Positions 1 through 7,336 of a stretch of DNA of 54,412 nucleotides are shown in pieces. The notes under the pieces were generated by a model. That model had not been told where the DNA came from. It did not search any database and worked only from the letters and a program-made list of their open reading frames with translations. Position 1 is the stretch's first letter. The number at the start of each line of letters is the position of its first letter. The stretch is from Planobispora rosea (GTDB lineage Bacteria > Actinomycetota > Actinomycetes > Streptosporangiales > Streptosporangiaceae): contig NZ_BMQP01000054.1 in NCBI RefSeq assembly GCF_014648175.1, positions 1 to 54,412 on the forward strand, in the 5' to 3' direction. Position numbers and translations under genes: made by a program.

Positions 1-38
1 GACATCCTTTCGGGGGCGAGCCCCTGATCTCGGATGTC
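1..38. other. Nested inverted repeat at window edge
   Basis: GACATCC (1-7) pairs with GGATGTC (32-38), and GGGG (13-16) pairs with CCCC (21-24) inside it. It could be a terminator of a gene lying left of the window or a structured site of the integrated element. There is no T-run, so a simple intrinsic terminator is not clear. Positions 39-303 hold no coding region that I can support; only the ribosome binding site of the next gene (GAAGGAG, about 290-296) stands out. Confidence 0.3.
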
Positions 39-303
39 CGTCCAACCGGATCAAGCCCAGATGCGGGGGCCGCTCGCAACGTCGAGCCGGAACGCGCCCG
101 CAACGGCGGTGGTGGAGGGCGACATACCCAGGACGGTAGAAACTCGCAGGCCAGCGCCTCAATGAGTTTGCTGCGCTTTGCGTATGGTCACTGTTCGACG
201 GGCCTCCCCAAGCTGATCAAGCAAATCCAAGCAAACTCCTTGAGCAGTCGTATAAGCCGAAGCACACTCAAGCAACAACCCCCGATGCCCGAAGGAGCCT
301 GTC

Positions 304-531
304 ATGGCCCTTGAGTTCCTCGGCAAAGACCCCAACAGCCCCAACGGCGACTCCGCCACGGTGTGGTGGGACACCGAAGCCCGGGAGTACGTCCTTCAGG
401 GCTACATCGAGACCAATCCGGCCACGCTCACCGAACTCGGCCCCCTTCCCGTCGGAGAGGTCCGCATCCGCTTCCCTCAGCGCATGATGCAGTTCTTTCC
501 GGAGGTGAACGGTGGTCGAGCGGACGCTTGA
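304..531 (+). CDS. Small hypothetical protein, first gene of a DUF6879/XRE cassette
   Basis: A 75-residue acidic protein starting at ATG 304 behind a good ribosome binding site (GAAGGAG). It has no signal peptide or membrane segment and I cannot assign a domain; it reads as a compact soluble protein with a Trp-Trp pair near residue 21. Its last 20 bases overlap the GTG start of the DUF6879 gene, and that gene's own ribosome binding site (GGAGGTGA) lies inside it, so the two are probably translated together. From memory, short proteins of this kind often sit before DUF6879 genes in actinomycetes, which suggests one functional unit. Function unknown. Confidence 0.7.
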   Translation: MALEFLGKDPNSPNGDSATVWWDTEAREYVLQGYIETNPATLTELGPLPVGEVRIRFPQRMMQFFPEVNGGRADA

Positions 532-1027
532 GCAGCACCTGGCCGCATGCACGCGCTCCGCGCTGCACCTGGAGATGCGCGACGGCTATACGCTCAACGA
601 CCCCGATTACCATGCGTGGCGGACCGGCCACCGCATCGACCTGAACGATCGCTCCTCCTGGTGGCGACCGTGGTTACAGAACATCGTGGACGCCTCCGCT
701 CGAGGTGTGCAGGTCCGCCGGGCGCGCATCGTCTCGGAGCCGATCAGCTCCTACATCCGCTACGAGTACGACATCACCGTGCCCAACGTCCGTGCCGGAG
801 AGCATGTGCGCTGGCTGCCTCGCCGCCAGACAACTGATCTTGCCCTACCGGGTAACGACTTCTGGCTGTTCGATGAGGAGGTGCTGCTGGTCCACCACTT
901 CAGCGGCGAGGGCGACAAGGTCGGATCCGAAACGATCACCGACCCCAGGGTGGTGACGTTCTGCCTGACTACGTTCGAGGCCGTATGGGAGCGCGCCATC
1001 CCCCACGATCACTACCAGCCCCTCTGA
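512..1027 (+). CDS. DUF6879 family protein
   Basis: A 171-residue soluble protein. The Trp-rich N-terminal half and the central segment that reads as arginine-rich strands (RRARIVSEPISSYIRYEYD) followed by LPGNDFWLFDE are typical of DUF6879, which has no established activity. Start GTG 512 is chosen because GGAGGTGA (501-508) sits just before it and it overlaps the preceding gene by 20 bases. The stop is 9 bases before the XRE regulator. In actinomycetes DUF6879 proteins usually accompany XRE/DUF5753 regulators, and a regulator-effector or toxin-antitoxin-like relation is often proposed; that is inference here. It lies inside the element that ends at the tRNA-Ser fragment. Confidence 0.8.
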   Translation: MVERTLEQHLAACTRSALHLEMRDGYTLNDPDYHAWRTGHRIDLNDRSSWWRPWLQNIVDASARGVQVRRARIVSEPISSYIRYEYDITVPNVRAGEHVRWLPRRQTTDLALPGNDFWLFDEEVLLVHHFSGEGDKVGSETITDPRVVTFCLTTFEAVWERAIPHDHYQPL

Positions 1028-1036
1028 CTCACCGCC

Positions 1037-1891
1037 GTGCGATCCTCGTCTTCCAGCGCGCATCAGGCGCTTCAAGCTCTCGGGCAGCGGCTGCGCGAGA
1101 TCCGCATCGACGCCGAGCTGTCTGGCCGCGACCTTGCTCGGCGAGTCGGCTGGCACTCCTCGAAGATCAGTAAAATTGAGTACGGCAAGCAGACGCCCAC
1201 CATCGCCGATATACGCGCTTGGTGCGAGCAGTGCGGCGCAGGCGAACAGATCGCTGACCTGGTCGCCTCGCTGCGCGCGGTGGAGGGCATGTTCGTCGAA
1301 TGGCGGCAGATGGAGCGCACCGGCCTGCGTCGCGCTCAGGAGGCGGTGCTGCCATTGTGGGAACGCACCCGCCACTTCCGGATCTACTCACCCCGAATGG
1401 TTCCGGGTCCGTTGCAGACCCGCGCCTACATCACCGCCGTGCTCACCTCGCTCACCCGGCGGCGCTCCATCCCCGACGACGTCGAGCAGGCCGTTCAGGT
1501 CCGCGTGGACAAGCAGCACGTCATCTACGAGGGCGACCACCAGTTCGCGATCCTGCTGGAGGAGAACGTCCTGCATCACCCCATCGGCGGGGCAGAGGCC
1601 ATGGCCGGGCAACTCGGGCACCTGCTGACGGTGAGCACGCTGCCCTCAGTGTCACTGGGAATCATCCCTCTCGGCGCCGACCGGTCGGATATCTGGCCGG
1701 TCGAGGGCTTTTGGATGTTCGATGAGGCAGAGGTGACGGTCGAGCTGGTGTCCGGACACTTGACGATCACTCAACCACGAGAGATCGCAATGTACGGTGC
1801 AACCTTCGCCGAGATGGCCAACCTCGCGGTGTACGGCGCATCGGCTCGCACTTTGATCACTAAGGCCATCGCTGTGCTTGATGGGCAGTAG
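1037..1891 (+). CDS. XRE-family regulator with DUF5753 domain
   Basis: A 284-residue DNA-binding protein. Residues about 10-65 form an XRE helix-turn-helix (LGQRLREIRIDAELSGRDLA then SKISKIEYGKQTPT). Residues about 95-275 match the DUF5753 effector region, recognisable from IYSPRMVPGPLQT and the later segment around IIPLGADRSDIW. Such Scr1/XRE-type regulators are abundant in actinomycetes and are usually paired with a small DUF397 or DUF6879 protein. Start GTG 1037 is nine bases after the DUF6879 stop, so the three genes 304-1891 probably form one operon. This is the last gene before the element boundary; the expected integrase is not in view and would lie to the left if present. Confidence 0.88.
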   Translation: MRSSSSSAHQALQALGQRLREIRIDAELSGRDLARRVGWHSSKISKIEYGKQTPTIADIRAWCEQCGAGEQIADLVASLRAVEGMFVEWRQMERTGLRRAQEAVLPLWERTRHFRIYSPRMVPGPLQTRAYITAVLTSLTRRRSIPDDVEQAVQVRVDKQHVIYEGDHQFAILLEENVLHHPIGGAEAMAGQLGHLLTVSTLPSVSLGIIPLGADRSDIWPVEGFWMFDEAEVTVELVSGHLTITQPREIAMYGATFAEMANLAVYGASARTLITKAIAVLDGQ

Positions 1892-1946
1892 TCGGAGACG
1901 TTTGGTCTACTGACCAGGCCATTGAAGGGCGCCCTTCGATACCCGA

Positions 1947-1964
1947 TGGGAACAAATTGGGAAC
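1947..1964. repeat. Paired TGGGAAC direct repeats, possible integrase arm site
   Basis: TGGGAAC occurs at 1947-1953 and again at 1958-1964, 11 bases start to start, about 120 bases inside the tRNA-Ser fragment. Similar pairs with 12-base spacing occur beside the two other tRNA integration loci here. Paired short repeats at one helical turn are typical of arm-type binding sites for tyrosine integrases of the L5/AICE type. A 31-base-spaced inverted repeat (GGGCATAG at about 1974, CTATGCCC at about 2012) lies just beyond. Confidence 0.4.
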
Positions 1965-2083
1965 ATGGAAGCCGGGCATAGTCGGTTTTGATCAACGAAG
2001 ATCGGCGTTCCTATGCCCTGCTGACCTGGTAAGCCACCAACGAGCAGGATTGGTCAATGGTGGCCGACTTCGACGTCAGGGGA

Positions 2084-2140
2084 CTTGAAAACCGCTAGGT
2101 CGGGTGACCGGCCTCGTGGGTTCGAATCCCACGCTCTCCG
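2084..2140 (+). other. 3' fragment of tRNA-Ser(UGA), probable attachment site (att)
   Basis: The sequence reads as the 3' two-thirds of a class II tRNA-Ser: anticodon loop CTTGAAA (UGA), a long variable arm (about 2097-2112), T-arm GTGGG-TTCGAAT-CCCAC (2116-2132) and acceptor strand GCTCTCC plus G (2133-2140). Upstream bases do not restore the acceptor stem or the anticodon stem, so this is not a working tRNA. A duplicated tRNA 3' end is the usual footprint of an element integrated into a tRNA gene; the intact tRNA-Ser should then lie left of the window. A native-looking terminator follows. Confidence 0.75.
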
Positions 2141-2152
2141 TCGAGCACGCGA

Positions 2153-2193
2153 AACGGCGCCTGACCGGGGGATCCCTCGGGCCGGGCGCCGTT
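2153..2193 (+). terminator. Terminator after the tRNA-Ser fragment
   Basis: AACGGCGCC (2153-2161) pairs perfectly with GGCGCCGTT (2185-2193). Its position 13 bases after the tRNA end is what is expected for the original tRNA gene, supporting the view that the right side of the fragment is native chromosome. From 2194 to 2554 I see no gene; the short open frames there are not supported by ribosome binding sites. Confidence 0.6.
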
Positions 2194-2554
2194 GATCGTT
2201 TCCAGGATGCGCAGCCGTACGCCGCCGTGAGCGATCCTCGGCCGGTGTCCGCAGAATGACGTTGGTCTCGTTTCCCCAGGTTGCGCCTGTAACGCCTCGG
2301 TGGTTGTGTCGGATCCGCTCACCGGATGCCAACCGGCGCCACGACGATGACGCCTGTCGGTATCGGCTGCGCCCTCGTGGCGGCGGGCCTACTGACTTTT
2401 GTCGGCTTCGCCCAGCCTCTCGCCAGCGGGTATGACCATGAGCGTCGGAGAGTGCCGTTCTCTCGTGAACCCACTGCGTCCGCGACCCGAATCTGTCGGC
2501 CTCGTACGCCATGATCAGCGGTTGTATATCCCGTGCATCCCCTCAAGGAGAGCC

Positions 2555-3517
2555 ATGGTTGGCAACGACGGATCCGGGTGGTCCGGCATCGGCTGGGACG
2601 ACTGGACGAACCTCAGCTTGATCCGCGCCCGGCTCGACGCGGGCGCCGACCCGAATTCGGGGGCGCACTTCCACGGACGGCCGCTCCACGCGGCGGCCGA
2701 GTGCGGATCGCCCGAGGTGGTCGCGGAACTGGCCCGGCGCGTCGACGATGTCGATGCGGAGTGCGAAGATCGTACTGCGCTCTGGGGGGCCGTCTTCGCC
2801 AACCGCCCCGACAACGCCCGTGCCCTGGTCGCCGCCGGGGCGGACCCGTGGCGGCCGATGATGAACGGCTGGTCCCCCGGACGGCTCAGCCTGGCCACTC
2901 CCACCCCTGACCTGTTCGCCCTCCCCACCGGGAAGACGGGCCTGTCCGCTGAAGAGAGCACCGCCGTGGCGGAGGCCAGACGCCTGATCGCCGCGCTGGG
3001 GGACTTCGACGACGACGGTTACAGCATCGCCTGCGTGGCCGGCATCACCGCAGCCGAGGCGGCACGGCGCCTGGAGGCCGTACCGGCCGACGACGCCGAC
3101 GTCGAAGAGATCATGGAGGATCCCTGGGCGGACTTCGACGCCAGCCTGAGCATCATCGGCGTCACGGACGTGCCCGGCGGATGTGTCGTCGTCCAGCCGT
3201 GTGGATATGCCGCATCCGATCCCGGCGTCATCAAGCGCTTGTCGGTGGGCACCGTCTGCTACGGGCTGTTCGCCAATCCCAAGAGCGGCAACCAGGGGGC
3301 CGTTGCCCGCGACGGTGAGATCGAGGAATGGGACACCCACCCCGGCGGGGGGAGCACCTATTCCGGAGATTCCCCGCAGGAGATCCTCGCCACCTACCTG
3401 TACCACGGCCATGCCGAGGCCTACTGCTATGCCGGAGCGGGCCTGCGGCCGACCGACAACCGGTCGATCACAGGCCGGGCCGACATGTGGTTGAGACTGC
3501 CCGAAGCCCTGCGTTAG
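2555..3517 (+). CDS. Ankyrin-repeat domain protein
   Basis: A 320-residue protein. Residues about 18-100 contain two to three ankyrin-like repeats (RLDAGADPNSGAHFHGRPLH, then TALWGAVFANRPDNARALVA). The C-terminal 140 residues are a separate domain I cannot name (around QPCGYAASDPGVIKRLSVG and the Gly-rich GEIEEWDTHPGGGS). The start ATG 2555 is preferred over in-frame upstream codons because CAAGGAGAG sits directly before it. No signal peptide, so probably cytoplasmic; ankyrin repeats imply protein binding. It is the first chromosomal gene after the element boundary and its 3' end overlaps the convergent small gene by 50 bases. Confidence 0.85.
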   Translation: MVGNDGSGWSGIGWDDWTNLSLIRARLDAGADPNSGAHFHGRPLHAAAECGSPEVVAELARRVDDVDAECEDRTALWGAVFANRPDNARALVAAGADPWRPMMNGWSPGRLSLATPTPDLFALPTGKTGLSAEESTAVAEARRLIAALGDFDDDGYSIACVAGITAAEAARRLEAVPADDADVEEIMEDPWADFDASLSIIGVTDVPGGCVVVQPCGYAASDPGVIKRLSVGTVCYGLFANPKSGNQGAVARDGEIEEWDTHPGGGSTYSGDSPQEILATYLYHGHAEAYCYAGAGLRPTDNRSITGRADMWLRLPEALR

Positions 3518-3761
3518 GGAGAACCGATCTTCCACACGCAGAAGCCATACCGAGCGCCTGAACCGCCAGCAGATCGAAGCCGAGCGCCTGCACCTCGTGA
3601 TCAGTGTCCGACCACCAGCTTCGGGCCAGGACGATGACCTCGTCGGGCGCTGAGAGGGACTCGAACAGCCGGCCCATCGCGTCGACATGCTCACGGAAAG
3701 AGTTTTCGTCCCATTCGAGCAGTTCAGTGAGCAGGCCGTCAGGGAGCTGCGGTGTCGGCAT
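3468..3761 (-). CDS. Hypothetical protein, convergent with ankyrin gene
   Basis: A 97-residue soluble protein starting at ATG 3761 behind GAGCATGAGGAC. The first 70 residues look well-formed and acidic (LPDGLLTELLEWDENSF, VDAMGRLFESLS, IVLARSWWSD). The last 25 residues read less naturally and lie opposite the end of the ankyrin gene, so the real C-terminus may have been altered by a frameshift or extended by read-through. I do not recognise the family. Codon composition is more natural than in neighbouring non-coding frames, but the call rests mainly on the start site and the protein texture. Confidence 0.5.
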   Translation of the reverse strand: MPTPQLPDGLLTELLEWDENSFREHVDAMGRLFESLSAPDEVIVLARSWWSDTDHEVQALGFDLLAVQALGMASACGRSVLPNAGLRAVSTTCRPGL

Positions 3762-3993
3762 GTCCTCATGCTCCCTATGGCGGATGCCGGAGACGGTAAC
3801 CGGGCGGGCATCCCGGGTGAGGGTGCGAGTATGCCGAGGTGGTGTGAGAGAAGGCGATCGTATTTCGGGGAGCTTCGAGGTGCTGCCCCTCGGGACAGAG
3901 GCGCTGCCCCTCGGGACAACGTCACGACCACGCGTAATGGGATCGGCATTCCGGACATGGGGTGAATGTAGATGACCCACATAAGGAGCCCGG

Positions 3994-4536
3994 ATGGGAG
4001 TCGATCCCGAAAGTCGGTTTGAGGAGATCTATGAGTCTTCGTACGGACTGCTCCTCGGGTACACGTTGCGTCGCTGTCTGGATCCGGACGACGCGGCCGA
4101 CGTGGTGGCCGAGACGTTCGTGATCGCTTGGCGTCGCATAGAGGAGGTCCCCCAGGGGGACGAGGCGAGACTGTGGTTGTTCGGTGTGGCGAGGAGGGTG
4201 CTTGCCAACCACCGGCGCGGCGAGCGCAGGCACGAACAGCGCACCGCCGCCCTTCGCGAGGAACTGGCCGCCTCACGATTCGTAACCGAACTGCCCGGAG
4301 AGGACCTTTCCCGGATGGGACAGGTTTTCCGCACGCTGTCCGAGGAGGACAGAGAACTGCTCTCCCTGATCGCCTGGGAACGGCTGGATCCCGGACAGAT
4401 ATCAAAAATCCTCGGCATCTCCCGTAATGCCGTGAGGGTCAGGCTCTACCGCGCCCGTAAGCGCTTCGCCCGCGGCCTGTCCGAGGCTGGGATCGAGTAC
4501 CCGCATGTCGTCACTGTCGAAGGGAGTGCGCTGTGA
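3994..4536 (+). CDS. ECF-type RNA polymerase sigma factor
   Basis: A 180-residue sigma-70 family protein. Region 2 is at about residues 10-75 (DDAADVVAETFVIAWRRIEE) and region 4 at about 115-168 (LSLIAWERLDPGQISKILG then SRNAVRVRLYRARKRF, a helix-turn-helix). It directs core polymerase to promoters controlled with its partner. The next gene starts inside its stop codon (GTGA overlap at 4533-4536), and that gene encodes a single-span membrane protein, the usual arrangement of an ECF sigma with a membrane-bound regulator. No anti-sigma zinc motif is visible in the partner, so the mode of control is inferred only from the operon. Confidence 0.9.
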   Translation: MGVDPESRFEEIYESSYGLLLGYTLRRCLDPDDAADVVAETFVIAWRRIEEVPQGDEARLWLFGVARRVLANHRRGERRHEQRTAALREELAASRFVTELPGEDLSRMGQVFRTLSEEDRELLSLIAWERLDPGQISKILGISRNAVRVRLYRARKRFARGLSEAGIEYPHVVTVEGSAL

Positions 4537-5522
4537 ACATCGCCGATCTCGCCCGGTTGCGGGACGAGGACCTGGCCAGGGAGCCCGTGGGGCAGGCGTC
4601 CGGCGCGGGGGCGCGGGCACTGATGGAGGCGATCATGGCGGAGGAGCGCGCCCCCGTGCGACCGAGACCCCGGTGGGTGCGTCTTCCCGTACGCCGTGGG
4701 GCCACCTGGCGGGGCCTTCCTGTACGCCGCGGGTCCACCTGGCGGGGCTTTTCCGTACGCCAGGGGTCCACGTGGCGGCGTGGGGTCGGATTCGGTGTGG
4801 CGGCGGTCGGGCTGGCCGTGGCACTCGTCGTCGGCACGCCCTTCGGCGGTCCCGCCACCGAGTACGCCAACGCCGCCGTAAGCCTCAAGACGGGCGAGGA
4901 ATTCCTCGAGGTCGTCATCAACGACCCCGAGGCCGACGCTGCGACGTTCACGGAGGCGTTCCGAGCCGTGGGTCTGGACGCCGAGGTGAAAAAGGTGCCG
5001 GTGGCGCCGGAGGACGTCGGCACGCTGGTCGGTCCGGCCACGCCGGGCGACTTCCCTCCTGGCACGGGGGTGACGACGGCCCGCAGCGGGGGGAGCTGTC
5101 CGTCCGTCTGGTGCGGCAAGATCTCCATGCCCGTCCGTTACACCGGGCGGATCGTCTTCGGGGTCGGCCGTCTCGCGGCACCCGGCGAGCCCTATGCCGT
5201 GCCCGTACAGATCATTCCGATCCCACCGGATGGCTCTCCGGATGGCTACGAGGGGCGCGGCAAACCGGTCTCCGAGGTCAGAGCCGAGATGGAGCGGCGC
5301 GGGATGAAGATCAAGTACAGCCTGGTGTGGCTGGAGCCCGATGGTTCAGGCCACGGATACACCGTCGACGCGGACCGGGTCAGGGACCACTGGATCGTCG
5401 AATCGGGCCTCAAGCGCGCCTCCGACACGGTCGAACTCCGGATCGAGCCCGGTCCGGACGTCCCGCCGGACTCGGTTCCCAGAGCGGACGAACCGCTCCC
5501 GCGTGGATGGTGGGAGGACTGA
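4533..5522 (+). CDS. Single-pass membrane protein, partner of ECF sigma
   Basis: A 329-residue protein with a cytoplasmic N-terminus, one membrane span at about residues 85-103 (GVAAVGLAVALVVGTPFG) and an extracellular C-terminal domain. Residues 51-83 are three copies of an 11-residue unit of the form LPVRRGxTWRG, encoded by 33-bp DNA repeats. The extracellular part has two cysteines (around SCPSVWC) that could form a disulphide. Start GTG 4533 overlaps the sigma stop. Proteins of this layout in ECF operons are commonly anti-sigma or signal-output proteins, but no zinc-binding anti-sigma motif is visible, so the role is inferred from position. Confidence 0.75.
   Translation: MNIADLARLRDEDLAREPVGQASGAGARALMEAIMAEERAPVRPRPRWVRLPVRRGATWRGLPVRRGSTWRGFSVRQGSTWRRGVGFGVAAVGLAVALVVGTPFGGPATEYANAAVSLKTGEEFLEVVINDPEADAATFTEAFRAVGLDAEVKKVPVAPEDVGTLVGPATPGDFPPGTGVTTARSGGSCPSVWCGKISMPVRYTGRIVFGVGRLAAPGEPYAVPVQIIPIPPDGSPDGYEGRGKPVSEVRAEMERRGMKIKYSLVWLEPDGSGHGYTVDADRVRDHWIVESGLKRASDTVELRIEPGPDVPPDSVPRADEPLPRGWWED
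4683..4781 (+). repeat. Three 33-bp in-frame tandem repeats
   Basis: Units at 4683-4715, 4716-4748 and 4749-4781 each encode an 11-residue basic segment (pattern [LF][PS]VR[RQ]GxTWR[GR]). The units differ by a few bases each and keep the reading frame. They lie in the cytoplasmic juxtamembrane part of the sigma-factor partner. Confidence 0.85.
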
Positions 5523-5553
5523 GCACTTCCGGCGCCACGGCCCACGACCCGGT

Positions 5554-5907
5554 TCAGCCCGGGTGGCCGACGACGTTGACGACGTTGCCGTGCGGGTCGC
5601 GGACGAAGAAACGGCGCACGCCCCACGCTTCGGTCGTCAGCGGGTGCACGATCTCGTAGCCGAGCCGGCGGGCACGGGCGTAGGCGGCGTCGACGTCGTC
5701 GACATCCACGGAGATGACCGAGTCCTCGGCGGCGGAGGCGTCCCCGGAGACGAGGCTGACTTGGGCGGTAGGGTTGCCCGGGGCGCGGAAGCCGACGACC
5801 CAGCCCAGGTCGAAGGCCTTCTCCAGACCGAGGAACTCCTCATAGAAGTCGTGGCCGGCCTGTGCGTCGGCCACGTTGAGGTTGGGCACTATCCGGTTGA
5901 TCGACAT
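5554..5907 (-). CDS. VOC (glyoxalase/bleomycin resistance) family protein
   Basis: A 117-residue single VOC module. It opens with the typical strand and helix (IVPNLNVADAQAGHDFYEEFLG) and ends with the family signature RRFFVRDPHGNVVNVVGH. VOC proteins bind a metal in a paired beta-alpha-beta-beta-beta fold and serve as lyases, isomerases, dioxygenases or drug-binding proteins; the substrate cannot be told from sequence. Start ATG 5907 follows a purine-rich stretch GAGAGGCGAGAG. It converges on the sigma-factor operon and appears to be a single-gene unit. Between 5908 and 6160 I see no further gene. Confidence 0.88.
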   Translation of the reverse strand: MSINRIVPNLNVADAQAGHDFYEEFLGLEKAFDLGWVVGFRAPGNPTAQVSLVSGDASAAEDSVISVDVDDVDAAYARARRLGYEIVHPLTTEAWGVRRFFVRDPHGNVVNVVGHPG

Positions 5908-6160
5908 CGCTCTCGCCTCTCGTGTATCAGGTCGTTACTGATCTTCTCGGCGCAGGGCTCCGCCTGTCCGGGAAATGCCGCTGCATTTTGGGATCTTCGC
6001 CTTCTGGGCGTCTGCGGACGGGAGCAGGCGATGGCAGAGGTGACGGGAGGGCGACAGCGGGAAAGGCCGGGTAGGAACGCATTCTGAGGGTACGGAAGAT
6101 CGCGAGTCTGGTGCAGGACGGACGGGCGGCGGGGAGCCGTTCACAGAACGGAGAAGCCGC

Positions 6161-6796
6161 TCACTGGTGCTGCGTCGCCAGCCGCAGACCGAAACCGATC
6201 ACGATGAGACCTGTGAGCCGGTCCAGGCCGCGCTTGACCGACGGCCGCTGCAACCAGCCGCGCACCAGACCGGTGAACCCGATGAGCAGGGCACTCCACA
6301 GCAGCCCCTCGCAGACGTGGACACCGGCCAGCAGGACGCCCATCACGGTGTGGGACACGCCGTCCGGCATGAACTGGGGGAGCGCCGCGACATAGAAGGC
6401 GCCCACCTTCGGGTTGAGCAGATTGGTCAGCAGGCCCCGGCGGAACACCGGCCACCACCGCTCGTCGCGGGGCGCGTCCACCGTCACCGCCTCGTCCGCG
6501 GCGCCCTTGCGGCTGTGCCACACCATCCGGCCGCCTATCCACAGGAGGTAGGCGACACCGGCCCAGCGCAGCACCTCGTAGGCGAGCTGGGAGGCCGCGA
6601 GGAGAGCGGCCAGACCGGCGGCTGTCAGCAGCCCCCAGAGCAGCGTTCCGACCTGGATGCCGAGAACCACGGCCCAGGCCGCCTTCTTCCCGGAGAGCAG
6701 GGAGGTACGGAGGATCAGGGCCGTGTCCAGGCCGGGGGTGAGGGTGAGCAGGCCGACCACGACGGCGAACGACGCCATAGATCCATAGATGTCCAC
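6161..6796 (-). CDS. LysE family amino-acid/metabolite exporter
   Basis: A 211-residue protein with about six membrane segments. The family signature near the N-terminus (GLLTLTPGLDTALILR) and the conserved loop LLTNLLNPKVGAFYVAALPQF identify the LysE/RhtB superfamily, exporters of amino acids and related compounds. Start GTG 6796 is chosen because a -10-like TACGGT lies eight bases before it, which fits leaderless translation; the in-frame ATG at 6778 is an alternative. It lies 16 bases after the SMR transporter gene on the same strand, so the two may be co-transcribed. Confidence 0.9.
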   Translation of the reverse strand: MDIYGSMASFAVVVGLLTLTPGLDTALILRTSLLSGKKAAWAVVLGIQVGTLLWGLLTAAGLAALLAASQLAYEVLRWAGVAYLLWIGGRMVWHSRKGAADEAVTVDAPRDERWWPVFRRGLLTNLLNPKVGAFYVAALPQFMPDGVSHTVMGVLLAGVHVCEGLLWSALLIGFTGLVRGWLQRPSVKRGLDRLTGLIVIGFGLRLATQHQ

Positions 6797-6812
6797 AGTT
6801 GGTCACCGTACT

Positions 6813-7136
6813 TCAGTGACCGCCGCCCGCCAGGTTGAGGCCGACGACGCCGGCGAGGATGAGCACCACTGAGATGATCTTGATGGGGGACGTGTCCTCC
6901 CCCAGAAGGATCATTCCCAGGGTGGCGGTGCCGACAGCACCGATGCCGGTCCAGACGGCGTAGGCCGTACCGACATCGAGGCTCTTCAGGGCGAGCGCGA
7001 GAAGAGCGAAGCTGAGTACGGCGGAGACGGCGAAGCCCAGGCTCGGCAGCGGCTGGGAGAACCCGTCGCTGAGCTTGAGCGAGTAGGCCATGGCGACCTC
7101 GAACAGACCGGCGGCGACGACCATGAGCCAGGCCAT
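6813..7136 (-). CDS. Small multidrug resistance (SMR) family transporter
   Basis: A 107-residue protein with four membrane spans, the exact length expected of SMR transporters. The essential membrane glutamate is in the first helix (Glu13 in AAGLFEVAMAYSLK), and the YAVWTGIGAVGT motif in helix 3 is present. These proteins exchange protons for guanidinium compounds or quaternary amines. The sequence resembles the SugE/Gdx side of the family, though I cannot settle the substrate. The start ATG 7136 has a purine-rich GGGAAGGGAG stretch before it. I looked for a guanidine riboswitch upstream and saw no convincing one. Confidence 0.9.
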   Translation of the reverse strand: MAWLMVVAAGLFEVAMAYSLKLSDGFSQPLPSLGFAVSAVLSFALLALALKSLDVGTAYAVWTGIGAVGTATLGMILLGEDTSPIKIISVVLILAGVVGLNLAGGGH

Positions 7137-7336
7137 GACGGCTCCCTTCCCTCAAGGAGCGTCGTCTTTGCAGGCCGGGTACGGCGCGTCTCGTCCGGGC
7201 GGGGCCCGGTCGGGGCCCGCACCGGTGACAACGACGGCGATTGTGCACGGATTCCCGGTGCCTCCCCACTACGCCCATGGCGGTTGGGGCCCACGAGCCG
7301 GAGTCCGTGAGCCGGGCGGGCCTACTCTGATCGGCC

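Noticed and set aside
152..185. 34-base similarity between the left window end and the IS630 transposase start (54330-54365)
   Set aside because: Several mismatches and one gap in a short stretch; no wider match, so no claim of an IS copy at the left end.
2053..2140. A full tRNA-Ser gene instead of a fragment
   Set aside because: The 5' part (GGTCAAT) cannot pair with the 3' acceptor GCTCTCC, and the anticodon stem is broken on its 5' side.
2095..2512. Open frames antisense to the tRNA-Ser fragment
   Set aside because: They contain the RGIRTHE-type false motif produced by antisense tRNA-Ser and have no ribosome site.
2543..4405. Long 620-residue minus-strand frame over the ankyrin and sigma genes
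   Set aside because: A GC-rich shadow of two well-supported plus-strand genes.
7137..7200. Guanidine riboswitch before the SMR gene
   Set aside because: ACGA occurs twice, but the paired stems required for mini-ykkC or the ykkC core are absent.
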